A stretch of 64,000 bases of DNA from Archilochus colubris. Its lineage: Eukaryota; Chordata; Aves; Apodiformes; Trochilidae. Below the pieces are notes generated by a model. It did not search any database. It saw nothing but the letters and a program-made list of their open reading frames with translations, and was not told the origin of the DNA. A program made the translations under genes and the position numbers. This document shows positions 35,720-47,985 of this stretch, piece by piece. The stretch spans positions 131,452,792 to 131,516,791 of the forward strand of contig CM041084.1 of NCBI GenBank assembly GCA_023079485.1, read 5' to 3'. The first letter of the stretch is position 1; every line of letters begins with the position of its first letter.

Positions 35720-36000
35720 GAACTTGGCAGATATTTGTCTGACTTCTCTTGACAGATTTCCAATGAGATTCTTCCGTACCCTCTTAGGAAATTTGTTCCA
35801 CTGCTTCATCATCCTTATGTTAGAAAGCTTTTCTTAGTGTCTAACCTAAATCTGTCTTTCTGTAAGATGACTTCTCCATTCAGTATTATGATTCTGTTTT
35901 GTAGCTTTTCTCAGCTAGCTTTTTTCTACTACTGTTGATGGACTGGTGTGCTAAATAAGCTTTTCTGTCTCTCACTTATTTCTGTTCTGCATAGTTTATT
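35720..36000 (-). mobile_element. Ancient CR1/L3-like fragment
   Basis: In plus orientation the order is a CAGATATTTGTCTGACTTCT block, then GGAAATTTGTTCCACTGCTT and TCTAACCTAAATCTGTCTTT. This matches the reverse complement of an old amniote CR1 3' region (linker, RHWN segment, KFRLD segment). It is strongly diverged, and the 5' end of the copy is unclear beyond about 36000. Confidence 0.55.
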
Positions 36001-38744
36001 AATATGCTGGATAGGCCATCTCTATACAGATCCCCTGTGAGGCTTCACTGGTGATGCTTCTCCCTTAAAAAATCCTGACTATTTATTCCTGTTCCTTTCT
36101 TCATGTCTTTTCATCAATTAAGTTTTCTTATGGATGAATTTATTCCTATTCCATAGCAGCTGAGATTCTTTAAGAGCCTGAAAAACCCACTCAGCAGTAT
36201 GAACAAATCCCATTTACTCACTTTCTCTGTGACTCCTTGATAGATTTCTAATACACAAATAACCTTTACTAAAGTAACTCTGACTTTTCCACATTGTGTA
36301 GTAATATATTCGTATGCTTTGTAATTTTATTCACTACTTTGGTTTCTACAAGTCCATCCATTGTGGATTGTAGAATAGCTTGTCTGTTATTCCCCTAATC
36401 TAGCATGGCCTTTCCTTAAAAATTAATAAATTTGCATCATGTTACAATTAATAGATATTTTAGACTTGAGATGTTTATGCTGAATATCATCTGATTAGAA
36501 AATCTGTTACTGTTTTTTTTTTCTGAATAACTTCATAGCTACGCTTTCAGAAATACCAAATTGAAGTATACCCTTATGTTCACTCTGCATAAATAATATT
36601 GTGAAGTGTGTCTCTAATTCCTGTGAACATAAATACAAAAGATTTAATGAAGACACAGGCTGTGGTAGCCTCCCATTTATGATCTCTATTATGCCTTTAA
36701 GCATTCTTCTGTCAAAACATCTACCAGTATTTACCAGAATTAACTGTTTTATGTTTTCCTTAATGGATACAACTACAGCTTCTTGCAGGACGACTTCTAC
36801 TAACTTCCTGTTCTAACTGTGCTAGATTTTGTTTGATCCTTGTAGACATTTTATGACAAGGTGATACCTGTCTGCTTTGGACTTTCTATATGGTGATTCT
36901 TAAACTGTCTGAAATGTTCTTTGATGGAACTCTTTGATCTGTGATCTTTTCTATAATATCAAGAGTCAATTTCATGTAATTTACACCAGATTCTGATACT
37001 TAAATAGTTTAGTACAGATCAATGTCTGTACTGTGGATCTCAGAATATTTAGAATTACCCAGCACATCTCTTTATCAAAGGTCACAAGGAGTACTACTGC
37101 TTACAAGGTTCATAGTCATGAGTAGGAGCAGAGCATGGTAATGCCTGACTGTTTCCAGAGCATTAGATTAGTATTCTCACAATGATTGGATGCTTTACTC
37201 CTTTTTCAGTTTAGTTACAGTGCCTGAAAAATAAACAATAAAATTCACTTCAGGTTTTACAGCAATTATCATTATGTGGGAGTTTCTTCTCGATCAAACA
37301 AGTAAACTGATCACCTTAGTACTGCTGCCTCTGTACTGCTTAGTATCCTAGTGAATGGAGTATTCAGCCAGGATAGGAGCTTAAATTCCATGGGAATAAG
37401 GGTCTTTGAACTGTCATTTTTATGCTTATGAACAATTCCAGATTGATTAAAAATGAAATCATAAATCTCATGACAGCAAGTACTTTGGATAGCACTGGTA
37501 TGCTACTGGTGTTTTTTAATTACATACTGATAGGGAAATGCACATTGAATAAGGCTATAGATAGCAGAATGAGGTTTATGCAGCTGAGAAATTTCCATGC
37601 TAAAATATTGGATACATAGATACAAATTTATATGCAATGAATATTAATTCCAACAGCTCCAAATGCCAATTCAGTAAACTATTCTACTTGTAGAGGGAGA
37701 AAACATCACTTCTCTGAAATAATAATTTGACAGATGCTGAATACATTCCTTTGGGGGGTTTGGCAAACTGCAGTCACTTGCAGCCAGTGAAACATTCTTC
37801 TTTATGTCTTTGAATATCAAAAGTAAGAAACTTTTAGTTATTCTATAGGACCCAGCAACTTTGTGTAAAAGACATAAGGTATAAGTAGGAAACTTCTCTT
37901 TCCTCCTTCTGGTTCTGTGAAAGCTTTGCATCTGATTATTTCTCTGAGGCTATGCTTGATTTTCAAAAGACCATCATGGTCTCCTAATTAAATGATTGTA
38001 ACTGCAGGAGCTGGCAGTGTGACCATCCATGAGAAGTTACAAACCAAAATTGTAGCATGCTTGTGCCTAAAGAGTAATCCATTTAATTCTGTTGGCAACT
38101 GGCAAGCATCAAAGATTTAGTGCGTCATGATCATGATTTCTAAGTTACTATGATTTGGGATGAAGTCAGCAATTTGCTATCAAATACAAATAAGTTGATC
38201 CTTAGGAGACATGGTTTGATCTTGCATTCCTCTAGAAATTCCTGTGACATTATAAACTCAAGGAAAGCATTTTGCTGTATCAGAATTGGATTTTTTTCTC
38301 TTTTTTATGTTCAGTTTAGTCCATGTAAGACCTGTAAAATCTGACAAACTACAACTGGATTAATCTTTTTGAAAACTCTCAGTACAAATATCTCTGAGAG
38401 AAAGTCAGCTGCTGAATTATTTCAGAGACAATCTCATATTCAGGTATTGTAAATTCACAGCTGGAGGCTATGGTAATTATTCATCTAACTAGGATGAATT
38501 TCACGTATCAGTCTTTCAGTGAATAGAATAGAGTTTGCATTACCAAAAATATAAAAAATTTCTAGTCTGAAATCTGCTCATGATTATATGGAAAAAAAAT
38601 TAATACTTTAGTGAACACCTATTATTATTAAGACATCCCTAAACCAGTGATCTGCTCCATTTTTGAGGTGATCAGCCTCTCTATTCTTTCAAAGTTATAC
38701 TCAAACTTAGCAGGACTACATTTCAGCTAGTATATACATCATGG

Positions 38745-39030
38745 TCCTTAGTGCCATTTCCCTCTCCTTCCCCAAAATGGAGTTTGGCTGCCTGTGCTTG
38801 CAGGCAACTCTGATGTGGTGAAGCTGTGACCAAGGATCAGTTATGGGAAAGAGCAGTCCTGGGCCCTGCCCTGCTCCTGTTCCACGTGTGCAGCAGGACA
38901 CAGCCCTGTAGGTGTGGGCATGGTCTGCCTTGTGTCTCCCCTTGTGTGCTCCTCCTGGCCCAGGCCCCACTGCTGACCCTGCCTATGCCTGGGCAGTACA
39001 GAAGTAGTGTGCTGTCCCAGGAAAACCCTT
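38745..39030. other. Unclassified GC-rich island within intron
   Basis: About 290 bp of markedly GC-rich sequence (for example CCTGGGCCCTGCCCTGCTCC and CTCCTGGCCCAGGCCCCACT) inside AT-rich intron. CpG is rare, so it does not look like a promoter CpG island. Short open frames exist on both strands (38826-39050 plus, 38716-38970 minus), but neither has splice or homology support. It is most likely an old repeat I do not recognise. Confidence 0.4.
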
Positions 39031-41280
39031 CTTCAAATTACTGCATTTAATACTAAGAGAAAAAGCCTTGCCACAATTATAATTTTGAGCTCTGAGTTGT
39101 TGCTCATTTTCAGCCTGTAAACGTTTCTTTTAAACTGTTGCCTAACAGAACTGACAGAATCTGCTTTTTTTTATTGACCCTTTGGGTTCTCTTGCTTCTT
39201 CAGAAGAACCCTGTGATTTCAGTACTATATGGATATGATAATTCCCTTCAAATGACAACTGCATGAGCCATTTCTCTTATTAATCGAATTTGTTTGAGAC
39301 TATTTTCATTTCCTAGCTCTTCTGAATCTCATTAAACAGCAGATGGTGGTCTCAACTTTAACAAAGGCTACTCATATTTAAATTCTTACTCTGTTTCAAA
39401 GCTTTCAAAAACTTTGGAGACTGTTATGATCCTGACACAACACAGAACTTATAATTTTAGACAAACTTATGATTTCAGGTGCTTCAGGTTAAAAAGTACT
39501 GTCTTGAAGAGTGATTAGCTTTGGCTCATGCAGTCAGATGCCAGATTGATTTAACAGATTATTTTTACAAGGGTAAATTGTAGATACTGACTAATTCTAG
39601 AGTTATTTTGAGTATTGGATGGAATTCCAGTAATTTTGCTGACATTTTGGTGTCTGAATATTCAGGGAGTTAAGGCTTTTATGGTTGAAACTGATATTAA
39701 AATGGGCTTGCTTTTCACATGGAACAGAGCAAATACCACTGAAGTTGTCTGCTTTGTGTTTTTTTTTAATCATCATTTCTTCAAGAATGGAATTGAAGAA
39801 CTCCTTAAATGTCTTTGCTTTTGAAATGGCTGACTAGACTGTTTCTCATATGGGCCATCATGTCACTACTTGCATTGTACAGGTATGAACTCAAGACTCT
39901 TTGATAACATCAGGGTGGCAGGTGAGGAGCCAGTCTCTGGTGCTTAGTAAAGCGTGACAGCTTGTCTTGAACTTCACCTATCCATATTTCAAAGTCTGTT
40001 TCTGAAAAGAGACTCCTCTACTCAGAGGTTATTCAGCAGAGGTAGATTGTGTGAGCCAGGTTTGGTTATTTTAATTATGATGTGAATGATGGGATTGGAG
40101 CCTTAACTGCCCTTTCAAACCACCAGTCTTTGGAATTACTGCTTTGTGTTGGAAAGCTTAGATGGCAAAGTGTATCAGACTCTTCATTATGCCATTAATT
40201 TCTGAGAAAAATATTTCATCTACTGTTAATGCATAGTTTATAGTTGTTGCTTAAGTGTCTGCTTGTTCTTTGAGTTGTAATTTGAGCTAACAAAGTGTTT
40301 GACTTCTCTACTGATAATACCTTTGGTACATGGGAATTACTGGTTAGCCATGATTTTCACTAATACAGTCAGAAGTTTTAAGCAATGTGAGTTGGTACGT
40401 TCTCTTTGCTTGCAATCTTACAATGCACTTAGGATGTATTTTGTATTTTCTGATTAATGTTAAGTTTAGTTTTTGGAAACTCTTTATTTGAAAGCAAGTT
40501 AAGATTTGGCAAAATGAAGCAGTGATGGAACAGAACAGTATTACCTGATCGGTATTTATGAGCCAATAGTTTCTAACATTAGAACCTCTTGGCACAAGAG
40601 TAGATATAAAATTATACACCAGTGACAATATTGAGATTTTATTCCTATCCTATAAATTTTTTATTTCTGAGTTGCCTCTCTTACTGGTTTGTATATAAAC
40701 TCCATTATATTGTTATTTGAATTCACTTTATTTGTATGAATTTACATTTTTTCTTGTGTTTTATGGTTTTACTTCTCATGGATGTCTTAAAATTTCTAAG
40801 ATCATAGGTAAAAACTGCTGAGTAAAAAAAAATTAGAGCATAACTCATAATATAGAGGGATGCAGATCATCTGCAAGTTTTCAGAAGATTATTTTCTAAC
40901 TTGTGTATGTTGTGTATTTCCCATGCTTCTGTGTGTGCCTTTAAGGACAGTAGTACCCCTAATACTGCTTGTCATCAAGTGACCAAACTACAGGTTTTGT
41001 GTAGTGAAAATTACAAGGAATTAACATTTTCAAAATAACACCACTTCTAAGGATTTTCTTGAAATAGTGTGGGCCTTATTTATAGACTGTTTTAAAATTT
41101 AAGAGATAGTGATGCAGATAGATTCTGTTCTACATAATAGTCAGCCTAGGCTGGTAGAATATTAAACTAACTGAAAAAAAATCAGATAATAAAGAAATAA
41201 TTAATCTCAAAATTTGTGTTCTTAAGGACCTTGCCCCTTTTAAAACTTATACTAACTTATACTTAACCTCTTCTATTTAA

Positions 41281-41345
41281 TATTTAAATTATTCATATTA
41301 TTTAATGTTCATATTATTTAATATTATTTAATATTATTTATTACT
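41281..41345. repeat. ATTATTTAAT-type tandem repeat
   Basis: Irregular repetition of ATTATTTAAT and related words (TTCATATTATTTAATGTTCA and so on) over about 65 bp. Confidence 0.9.
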
Positions 41346-41726
41346 TTAAAGATGTTCCTATTTTCTAGTTTGAAATACTGCTGTGCCTGATTCCTGTTTT
41401 TTTGTGAAACCTGCTACCTTTACTTTTTTCTACAGTTTCATGTATTTAAAATCTTTCTGTTTATCACGCACTATTTTACTTAATGTGTGTTGCTGGAGTT
41501 GATTTAATATTCTTCTTCTAATATTTAACATTCTTCTGTTTCAATTTTTTAAATCAACACCTGCATCCCTAAAGTGAGGAGCTGGACTATTGTGCCTTAA
41601 TTTCTCTTTTGTGCTATTACTTACACCTACCTGCATAGCTTTCAATATTTCCTATTTGTATAACTGAGAATGCCACCAAAACATGTAGCGTTTTTGAAGA
41701 CACTTTATTCTTTTAACACCATACCT

Positions 41727-42160
41727 AGGATCATAGAATAAGTTAGGACAGATGGGACCTGCATAGGACATCTAATCTCCTGGTCCAAGCAGGACTCACT
41801 TCAAAGTTAAGACAAGGTTTTCAGGGTCTTGTCCAAACAAGTTGTAAAAATCTCCAAGGCCAGAGAATCTGTAGCATCTCTGGGCAACCTCTTTCAGTGT
41901 TAAAACCCTTTTATGATTTTTTTTTTAATACCAAATCCAATTCCTTGACTGTTTCATTTTATCCATTAGTTGTGTATCTTCAAGAAAATTATAGCTTTGT
42001 CTTCTTTATAGCCCACCTTTGAGTACTTGAGGAATGCAATTCCCGCATCCTTCCAGCCTTCTTTTGGCTAAACAAGTCTCTCTCCCTCAGCTTCTCCCTG
42101 CATATTGTGCACTCTTGTTCCCTGACTGGTCAGCTTCTGTTGTATTCTTTGTTGTTTGTT
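41727..42160 (-). mobile_element. Old CR1 LINE 3' fragment
   Basis: The copy starts with ATCATAGAATAAGTTAGGAC (the reverse of a CR1 tail). It continues with a block like GTAGCATCTCTGGGCAACCT and then an RT-derived CTCTCCCTCAGCTTCTCCCT segment near 42082. It is more diverged than the copies at 44-47 kb and has an internal AT-rich interruption near 41920. Confidence 0.75.
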
Positions 42161-44355
42161 TGTGTCTCTCGTATTTGGGTATCCTAAAACTTCTATAAGA
42201 GCACAGAAACACAAAGTCATGTGTCATAGATATCTGAACAATAAAGCTATAAAATGAGTTTTCACCCTTTCTTGGGGAGCAATTGTATTTCTAACAAGAC
42301 TAGGTGCTTACTTGCATGCCTAGATTTAGTCTCTTTATAGGCATGTGACATTGAAGTACCAGAAAAAAATAATTCATTATTCACACAAAAGGAAAATAGT
42401 TTTGACTGAAAGTAGTTTGAATATTTTTCTTTTCTGAAGTATTATTCTACTTACAATTTTAGGCAGTTAAAAAGACAATTCCTTCAAGGAAAATAGTAAT
42501 CAATGGGAATGTTTGTATTTGATATTTATGGGTATGAAAAAGTGTAAATAATACAGATTGGACATGACATTCAGTAAACACTTGTGAGAAACTGTCTCTT
42601 TTTTCTTTAAAACTCTGGAATTTTAAAGATGCACTGAATGACTAATATGCAGTTATGCCGTTATACATACCCTGTATCTGACTGTAGTAAACAAATATTC
42701 TTAATTTCTCTGTACTCTTTGCAAGTTCAGAGGGTTGATGCATGCTAATCATTTACAACACTGTGGTTGAAGGCATGTAGAGCTAAATTCTACATCCTTT
42801 TTGAGATGTCCCATTAGCCCTATTAAGGCCATTATGACATGAATCCCAAATAATGTGCAAATTTCTTTGTACAAATATTTTCTCCAAAGTCTAAATTAAT
42901 CTCAGTTTCACCCTGAGAGAGTTAAAATTATTAAAATGACATTTTTCACTAGATGTTCTTCACTACTAGTGGAAATAAGGCAGGTTTATGTTTATTCCTT
43001 TGATATTTGTTTGTTTATTTTACTAACAAGTACTACTGCTTGCTTTCAAAATGAAAGTGACTCTTTCCTTCTTTGTCTTTTTTTTTCTGTCCTTTCTTTA
43101 TTGCTTTCGTGGATATGAACTCCAGGAGGACAAAGTGGTTAGAGCCTTTTTTCTGTCTAAAGTTCTTTTCTTTTATGAGTAGACTTTCCTGGCCTGCACT
43201 TGCTTTCATTTACAGAGGTGTAATTCCTGCTGAAGGCAAGGGGAGTTACTGTCATTAAAATGAAAGCAATGTTTGGCATGAAAGGCTTTCCTGTTTTTCA
43301 AATAATTTACTAATAATCTGCTAGTTGTTTTGAACATTATGCATGGTATTCCTCTATTTGCAGCCTTTGTCAGCATGCCCCTACTTTTCTTTTGCAATAT
43401 GATATGTGCACAGTTTAAAAAAATGAAATAGGCAACTGTCTCAAAGATGTTTCTCTTAAAAAAAAATACAAATTACTTTAATCAAAGTGACATTAAGTTA
43501 TAAAATTTTTCTGTACCCTGAGCTAGTGGTGTTTGTATGATTGATATGTATGCACCAACATTTTAGCTTGGAACTCCTTTTAGTGTGGTAGTTCAATTTT
43601 GATATTTAATGACAATACAATTGATAGAATTATATACTAGTAATCATGGAGAAAAGATATTTATTTTAAACATTTGGAAATATGCCAGCACCATCTTGGA
43701 ATTATCTGTTAACACACAAATGATTTTTTTAAGTTAAATGGTATGTGGACATTCCTAAAACGTAGTGCACATATTGTATTGAGCATAATGTTTAAACCAT
43801 GTTAGATGATATGCATGTCACTGACACTGTGTTTGTCTTGTTAATATTACACCTACAGTACATGTTTTAATATTATTTTAATTTAGCTATGTTTAGAAAA
43901 GGTAGTATAAAACCAGGTTTGAGAATAAGCCTGGATATACTTTTGTATTTTACCAGATCAAATGTGATGTTTATAAATAAGAGAATTGTTAAAACTACCT
44001 GAACTAGTGTAAATCTGCTCTTCCATTAAAATCTCATGTGTTTTAAAGAATGGCAATTGCAAAAGCAGCTTGCCCTGTAGTGCTGTTCAAGTAAGTTCCT
44101 ATATTACATGAAGTTAATAAATTCTTCAGTGTTCATATGCATTTAGTGATTTTATACACAGAAAAGTCTTTTACTACAAGAAATGTATCTTTTCTTAAAC
44201 GTGAGCCTTGACATTGCTATCACTGAACATGTGTGGTTCAGAAATGCATTATCTCATTCTGAAGGTATAAGCCATCTGCTGATGTTTTCACTAGCAGGCA
44301 AGGGATATTTGTGGTGGGCCCCATACTGGTTCATCAGTCTGTTAGAGGGTTACTG
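42161..44355. other. AT-rich intron stretch with nothing recognised
   Basis: No repeat element, exon or RNA gene that I can support. T-rich and A-rich words only. Confidence 0.6.
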
Positions 44356-45340
44356 GATCACAGAATCACAGAATTATCAGAATTGGAAGGTACTTCTAGA
44401 GATCATCCAGTCCAGCTCTCCCACTAAAGCAGGATGACTTAGAGTACATTACACAGGGACTGCATCCAGATGGGTTTGAATATCTCCAGAGAAGGGGACT
44501 CCACAGCCTCCCTGGGCAGCGTGTTCCAGTGCCTTGTCACCTTCAGAGTAAAACAGTTTTTTCTTATGTTCAAATGGAACTTCCTATGCTGCAGCCTGTG
44601 CCTGTTGCCCCTCCTCCTGTCACTGGGAACTACTGAGAAGAGTCTGGCTCCATCTTCCTTGCACCCACCCTTTAAATACTTGTAGATGTTAACAAAGGTC
44701 TCTCCTCAGCTTTCTCTTCCCCAGGCTAAAGTGTCAGTTCTCTCAGCCTTTCCTCATAAGAGAGATGTTCCAGTCCTCCCCCAGTCATTTTTGTTGCCCT
44801 CCTCTGGACTCTCCCCAGCAGTTCCCTTTCTCTCTTGAGCTGAGGAGCCCAGAACTGGATGCAGTATTCCAGCTGTGGCCTCACCAGGGCAGAGAGGGGG
44901 AGAATGACCTCCCTCAGCGTGCTGGCCACACTCTTCTTTATGCAGCCCAGGATTCCATTGGCCTTCCTGGCAACAAGGGCACACTGATGGCTCATGGATA
45001 ATTTACTATCTATCAGGATTCCCAGATCCTTCTCCTCAGAACTGCTTTCCAGCAGGTCCACCCCTAACCTATATTGGTCGTTGGGGTTCTTCCTCCCCGT
45101 GTGCAGAACCGTACTCTTGATCCTGTTGAACCTCATCACGTTCTTCTCCTCCCATGTCTTCAGCCTGTCCAGGTCATGCTGGATGGCAGCACAGCCCTCT
45201 GGAGTGTCAGCCACCTCTCCCAGCTTTGTATCATCAGCAAATTTGATGAGGATACACTCTGTCCCCTTGTCCAGTTGGCTGATGAACATGTTGAACAAGA
45301 CCAGACTAAGTATTGATCCCTGGGGGACACTGCTGGTTAC
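44356..45340 (-). mobile_element. CR1 LINE copy with RT remnant
   Basis: This is about 1 kb of CR1 on the minus strand. The RT C-terminal part is readable from 45298 down to 44726 (MFNMFISQLDKGTECILIKF, then [22 protein letters not shown], and [11 protein letters not shown]). The 3' UTR and tail follow to 44356, where ATCACAGAATCACAGAAT marks the 3' end. One base is lost in the PLYSALVRP region, where the protein reads PLSALVRP. It is 5'-truncated and abuts a second CR1 copy at about 45340. Confidence 0.93.
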
Positions 45341-45728
45341 AGGCTGGAAAAGACCTCTGAGATCATCAGATCCAGCCTATGATCTAACATCACCACTTTG
45401 GCTAGACCATGGCACTAAGTGCCACATGCAGCTTTTCCTTGAACACCTCCAGAGATGGTAATTCCACCACTTCCCTGGACAGCCCATTCCAATGTCTGAT
45501 CACCCTCTCCGTGAGGAAGTGCTTCCTGATATCCAACCTAAACCTCTCTTGGTGCAGCTGCAGTCCGTGCCCTCTCGTCCTGTCATCATTTGCCTGGGAG
45601 AAGAGCCTGACCCCCAGCTGACTACAGCCTCCTTTTGGGTAGTTGTAGAGAGTGATAAGTTCCCCCTAAGTCTCCTCTTCTCCAGGCTAAACAACAGCAG
45701 CTCCCTCAGCCTCTCCTGATGAGACTTT
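45341..45728 (-). mobile_element. CR1 LINE 3' fragment, different subfamily
   Basis: It begins with GGCTGGAAAAGACCTCTGAG (reverse of the CR1 3' UTR) and runs through the minus-strand RT end coding for [14 protein letters not shown] near 45690. It resembles the subfamily of the copy at 56559-57092 (the LDVALSAM type end) more than its neighbour. The usual ATTCTATG tail is missing. Its 3' end lies directly against the 5' end of the 44356-45340 copy. Confidence 0.85.
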
Positions 45729-46014
45729 CCCCCTAAGTCCCTTCATAAATAAAAGGAGTAATTTTCTCCTTAAGAATTTACCCTTTTAGTATAATCTTGT
45801 TAAGTAATTGACACGTACTATTAATAATTGACAAATAATAACAGTATTCCCACAGTGAATCCAACAACTGATGTCTGTGAGGTACTTGCCTATATTGTAG
45901 CAGTATCAAATCCTAAATGGCTTGAAAGAAACCCATCAAAAAAAGAGCAGAAGGAGGTCATGGCAATAAAGCTATGTAATTATCTAGTTTTAGCATGTTC
46001 ATATATTAAGGAAG

Positions 46015-47105
46015 GAATCATAGAATGGTTTGATTGGTATGAACCTTAAAGATAATCTAGTTCCAAACCCCCTTGCCATGGGCATGGCCACATCCCTCTA
46101 GACTAGGTTGCTAAAACACCCATCCAGTCTGGACTTGAACCTTTTGAGGGAGGGAGCATCCACAGCTTCCCCGGGCAACCTGTGCCAGTGTCTCACCACC
46201 ATCACAGTAAAGAATTTCTTCCTAATGTCTAATATGAATCTGCCTTCTTTCTTAAAACCATTACCCCTTGTCCTGTCACTACATGCCTTTGTATAATGTC
46301 CCTCCCTAGCTTTCCTGTAGGCCCCTTCAGGTACTGGAAGGCCACTAAAGGGTCTCCTCAGAGCCTTCTCTCTTCCAGGCTGAACAACCCCAACTCTCTC
46401 AGACTGTCCTTATAGGAGAGGTGCTCCAGATCATCTTTGTAGCCTTCCTCTGGACATGTTCAAGGAGCTCTATGTCTTTCTTGTGTTGGGATCCCTAGAA
46501 CTGGACACATTACTCCAGATGGGGCCTCATGATAACAGAGTGGAGGGGAGCAATCACCTCCTTGACCTGCTTGCCATGCTTCTTCTGATGCAGCTCAGGA
46601 TATGCTTGGCTTTCTGGGCTGCCTCATGTTCTCATCTCAGCACCCTCAAGTTCTTTTCCTCAGAGCTGTTCCCAATCCATTCTCCACCCTACCCAGATTT
46701 GTGCTTGGGATTTTCCCAACCCATGTGCAGGACTTGGCCTTATTTACTTGGCCTTATTGAACTTTATGAGGTTGGCATGGCTCCACCTCTCAAGCTTGTC
46801 AAAGTCCCTCTGGGTGACCTCCCTTCACTTCAGTGTGTTCACTGCACCACATGCCTTGGTGTTTATGGTAAACTTTCTGAGAGTACATTCAATTCCACTG
46901 TCCCTGTGGAATTCCACTCATCACTGGTCTCTACGTGCACATCGAGCGATTCACTACTACTCTTTGATTACTACAATCCAGTCAATATCTTATCCACTGA
47001 GTAGTTAATCTGTTAAGTCCATGTCACTGTAATTTAGAAACAAGGATGTCAAGCAGGTCAGTGTTAGGAAGGGACAGGAATTTAGATATCAGATAGTTAG
47101 ATTTT
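46015..47105 (-). mobile_element. CR1 LINE copy with internal deletion
   Basis: The 3' end is AATCATAGAATGG at 46015. Going up, the minus strand carries the 3' UTR, RT C-terminal region and KFADDT-type segment to about 46910. Then a junction near 46915 skips the segment around the FNIFIND motif. The sequence continues as CR1 RT (plus-strand words TCACTGGTCTCTACGTGCAC, and ATTTAGAAACAAGGATGTCA at 47032) to about 47105. The coding frame is broken in several places. Confidence 0.85.
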
Positions 47106-47925
47106 TCCATAAAATATGAGAATGCCTTAAGTTACTTTAGGGAATACTTCTTCTGATTTTGAAATACATATTCTGGAGGTCATAAAGACAGCAGGAACAA
47201 GAAGTATTTTAGGTCATCCTTTTATTGACTACAAACATTGTAAAGTAGGCACAGCAGTGGTATTGATCTTGCTATTTTAGTGCTAACAGTAAATATCAAA
47301 ACAGATACTTCAATATAAACTGGAATTTTTATTTTGTGTGATGGAACTATTACTACTAGGCTAACAAAGAGAATCCTTAATATGATTGGTTATCCTTTAT
47401 TTCCAAGTGTTACCATATCACAGGAGGTGTGAATTCTAGTACCTCTTAAGAAGTCTGTTGTGTATTTTGTAACCTTAGAATGGCATGTTCACCCTGCAGT
47501 GCTCCTAGATATTGCTGTAGACACTTGTTGACTGTTGGTGGTATATCAAGCCAATTAAACAACATGAATTTGCAAAATGACATCTATTCCATCAGACCTG
47601 TGAAGAGTTAGATAGATATTGTAATATGTCCCTTGTAGAAGTCTTGTCACCATTTGATAGAGGTTAGGATTGTAGGTAAAAGCTGGGAGGGCACATGGTG
47701 GTGGATAATTGGGACAAACGTGTTAGTCTAGTGCTATTTATGGTGATGGGGAATGGAATGGGATGTGAGTTCTGACTGTGTTGTAATATTGTAGTTGAAC
47801 AACTAAGCATGCATGGAAGGGAACTTAGATATTACATACTAGTACCACTTCAGAGTATTAAGTTCACTGTGCCTTTTTTTAAACAGAACATGGAAAGGGC
47901 TAGTGAATGTCACAGTACTTCATTG

Positions 47926-47985
47926 GTATACTTCATTATTATATTAGTATACTTCATTACTATAGTAGTATACTTCATTAAGTAT
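47926..47985. repeat. 21-bp tandem repeat, three copies
   Basis: GTATACTTCATTA units start at 47926, 47947 and 47968, a regular 21-bp period. A partial unit (AGTACTTCATTG) lies just before at about 47914. Confidence 0.9.

Noticed and set aside
38716..39050. Open frames on both strands in the GC-rich island
   Set aside because: GC-rich, stop-poor sequence gives open frames by chance. No splice sites, homology or codon pattern support them.
44726..45298. 190-residue open frame on the minus strand
   Set aside because: It is a CR1 reverse transcriptase remnant with a small deletion. The overlapping plus-strand frames (44765-45461) are its shadows.
46456..47004. 182-residue open frame on the plus strand
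   Set aside because: It is the antisense of a minus-strand CR1 copy and shows no coding signature of its own.
47926..47985. Regular repeat as a CRISPR array
   Set aside because: The 21-bp period has no spacers between units and the context is a vertebrate intron.
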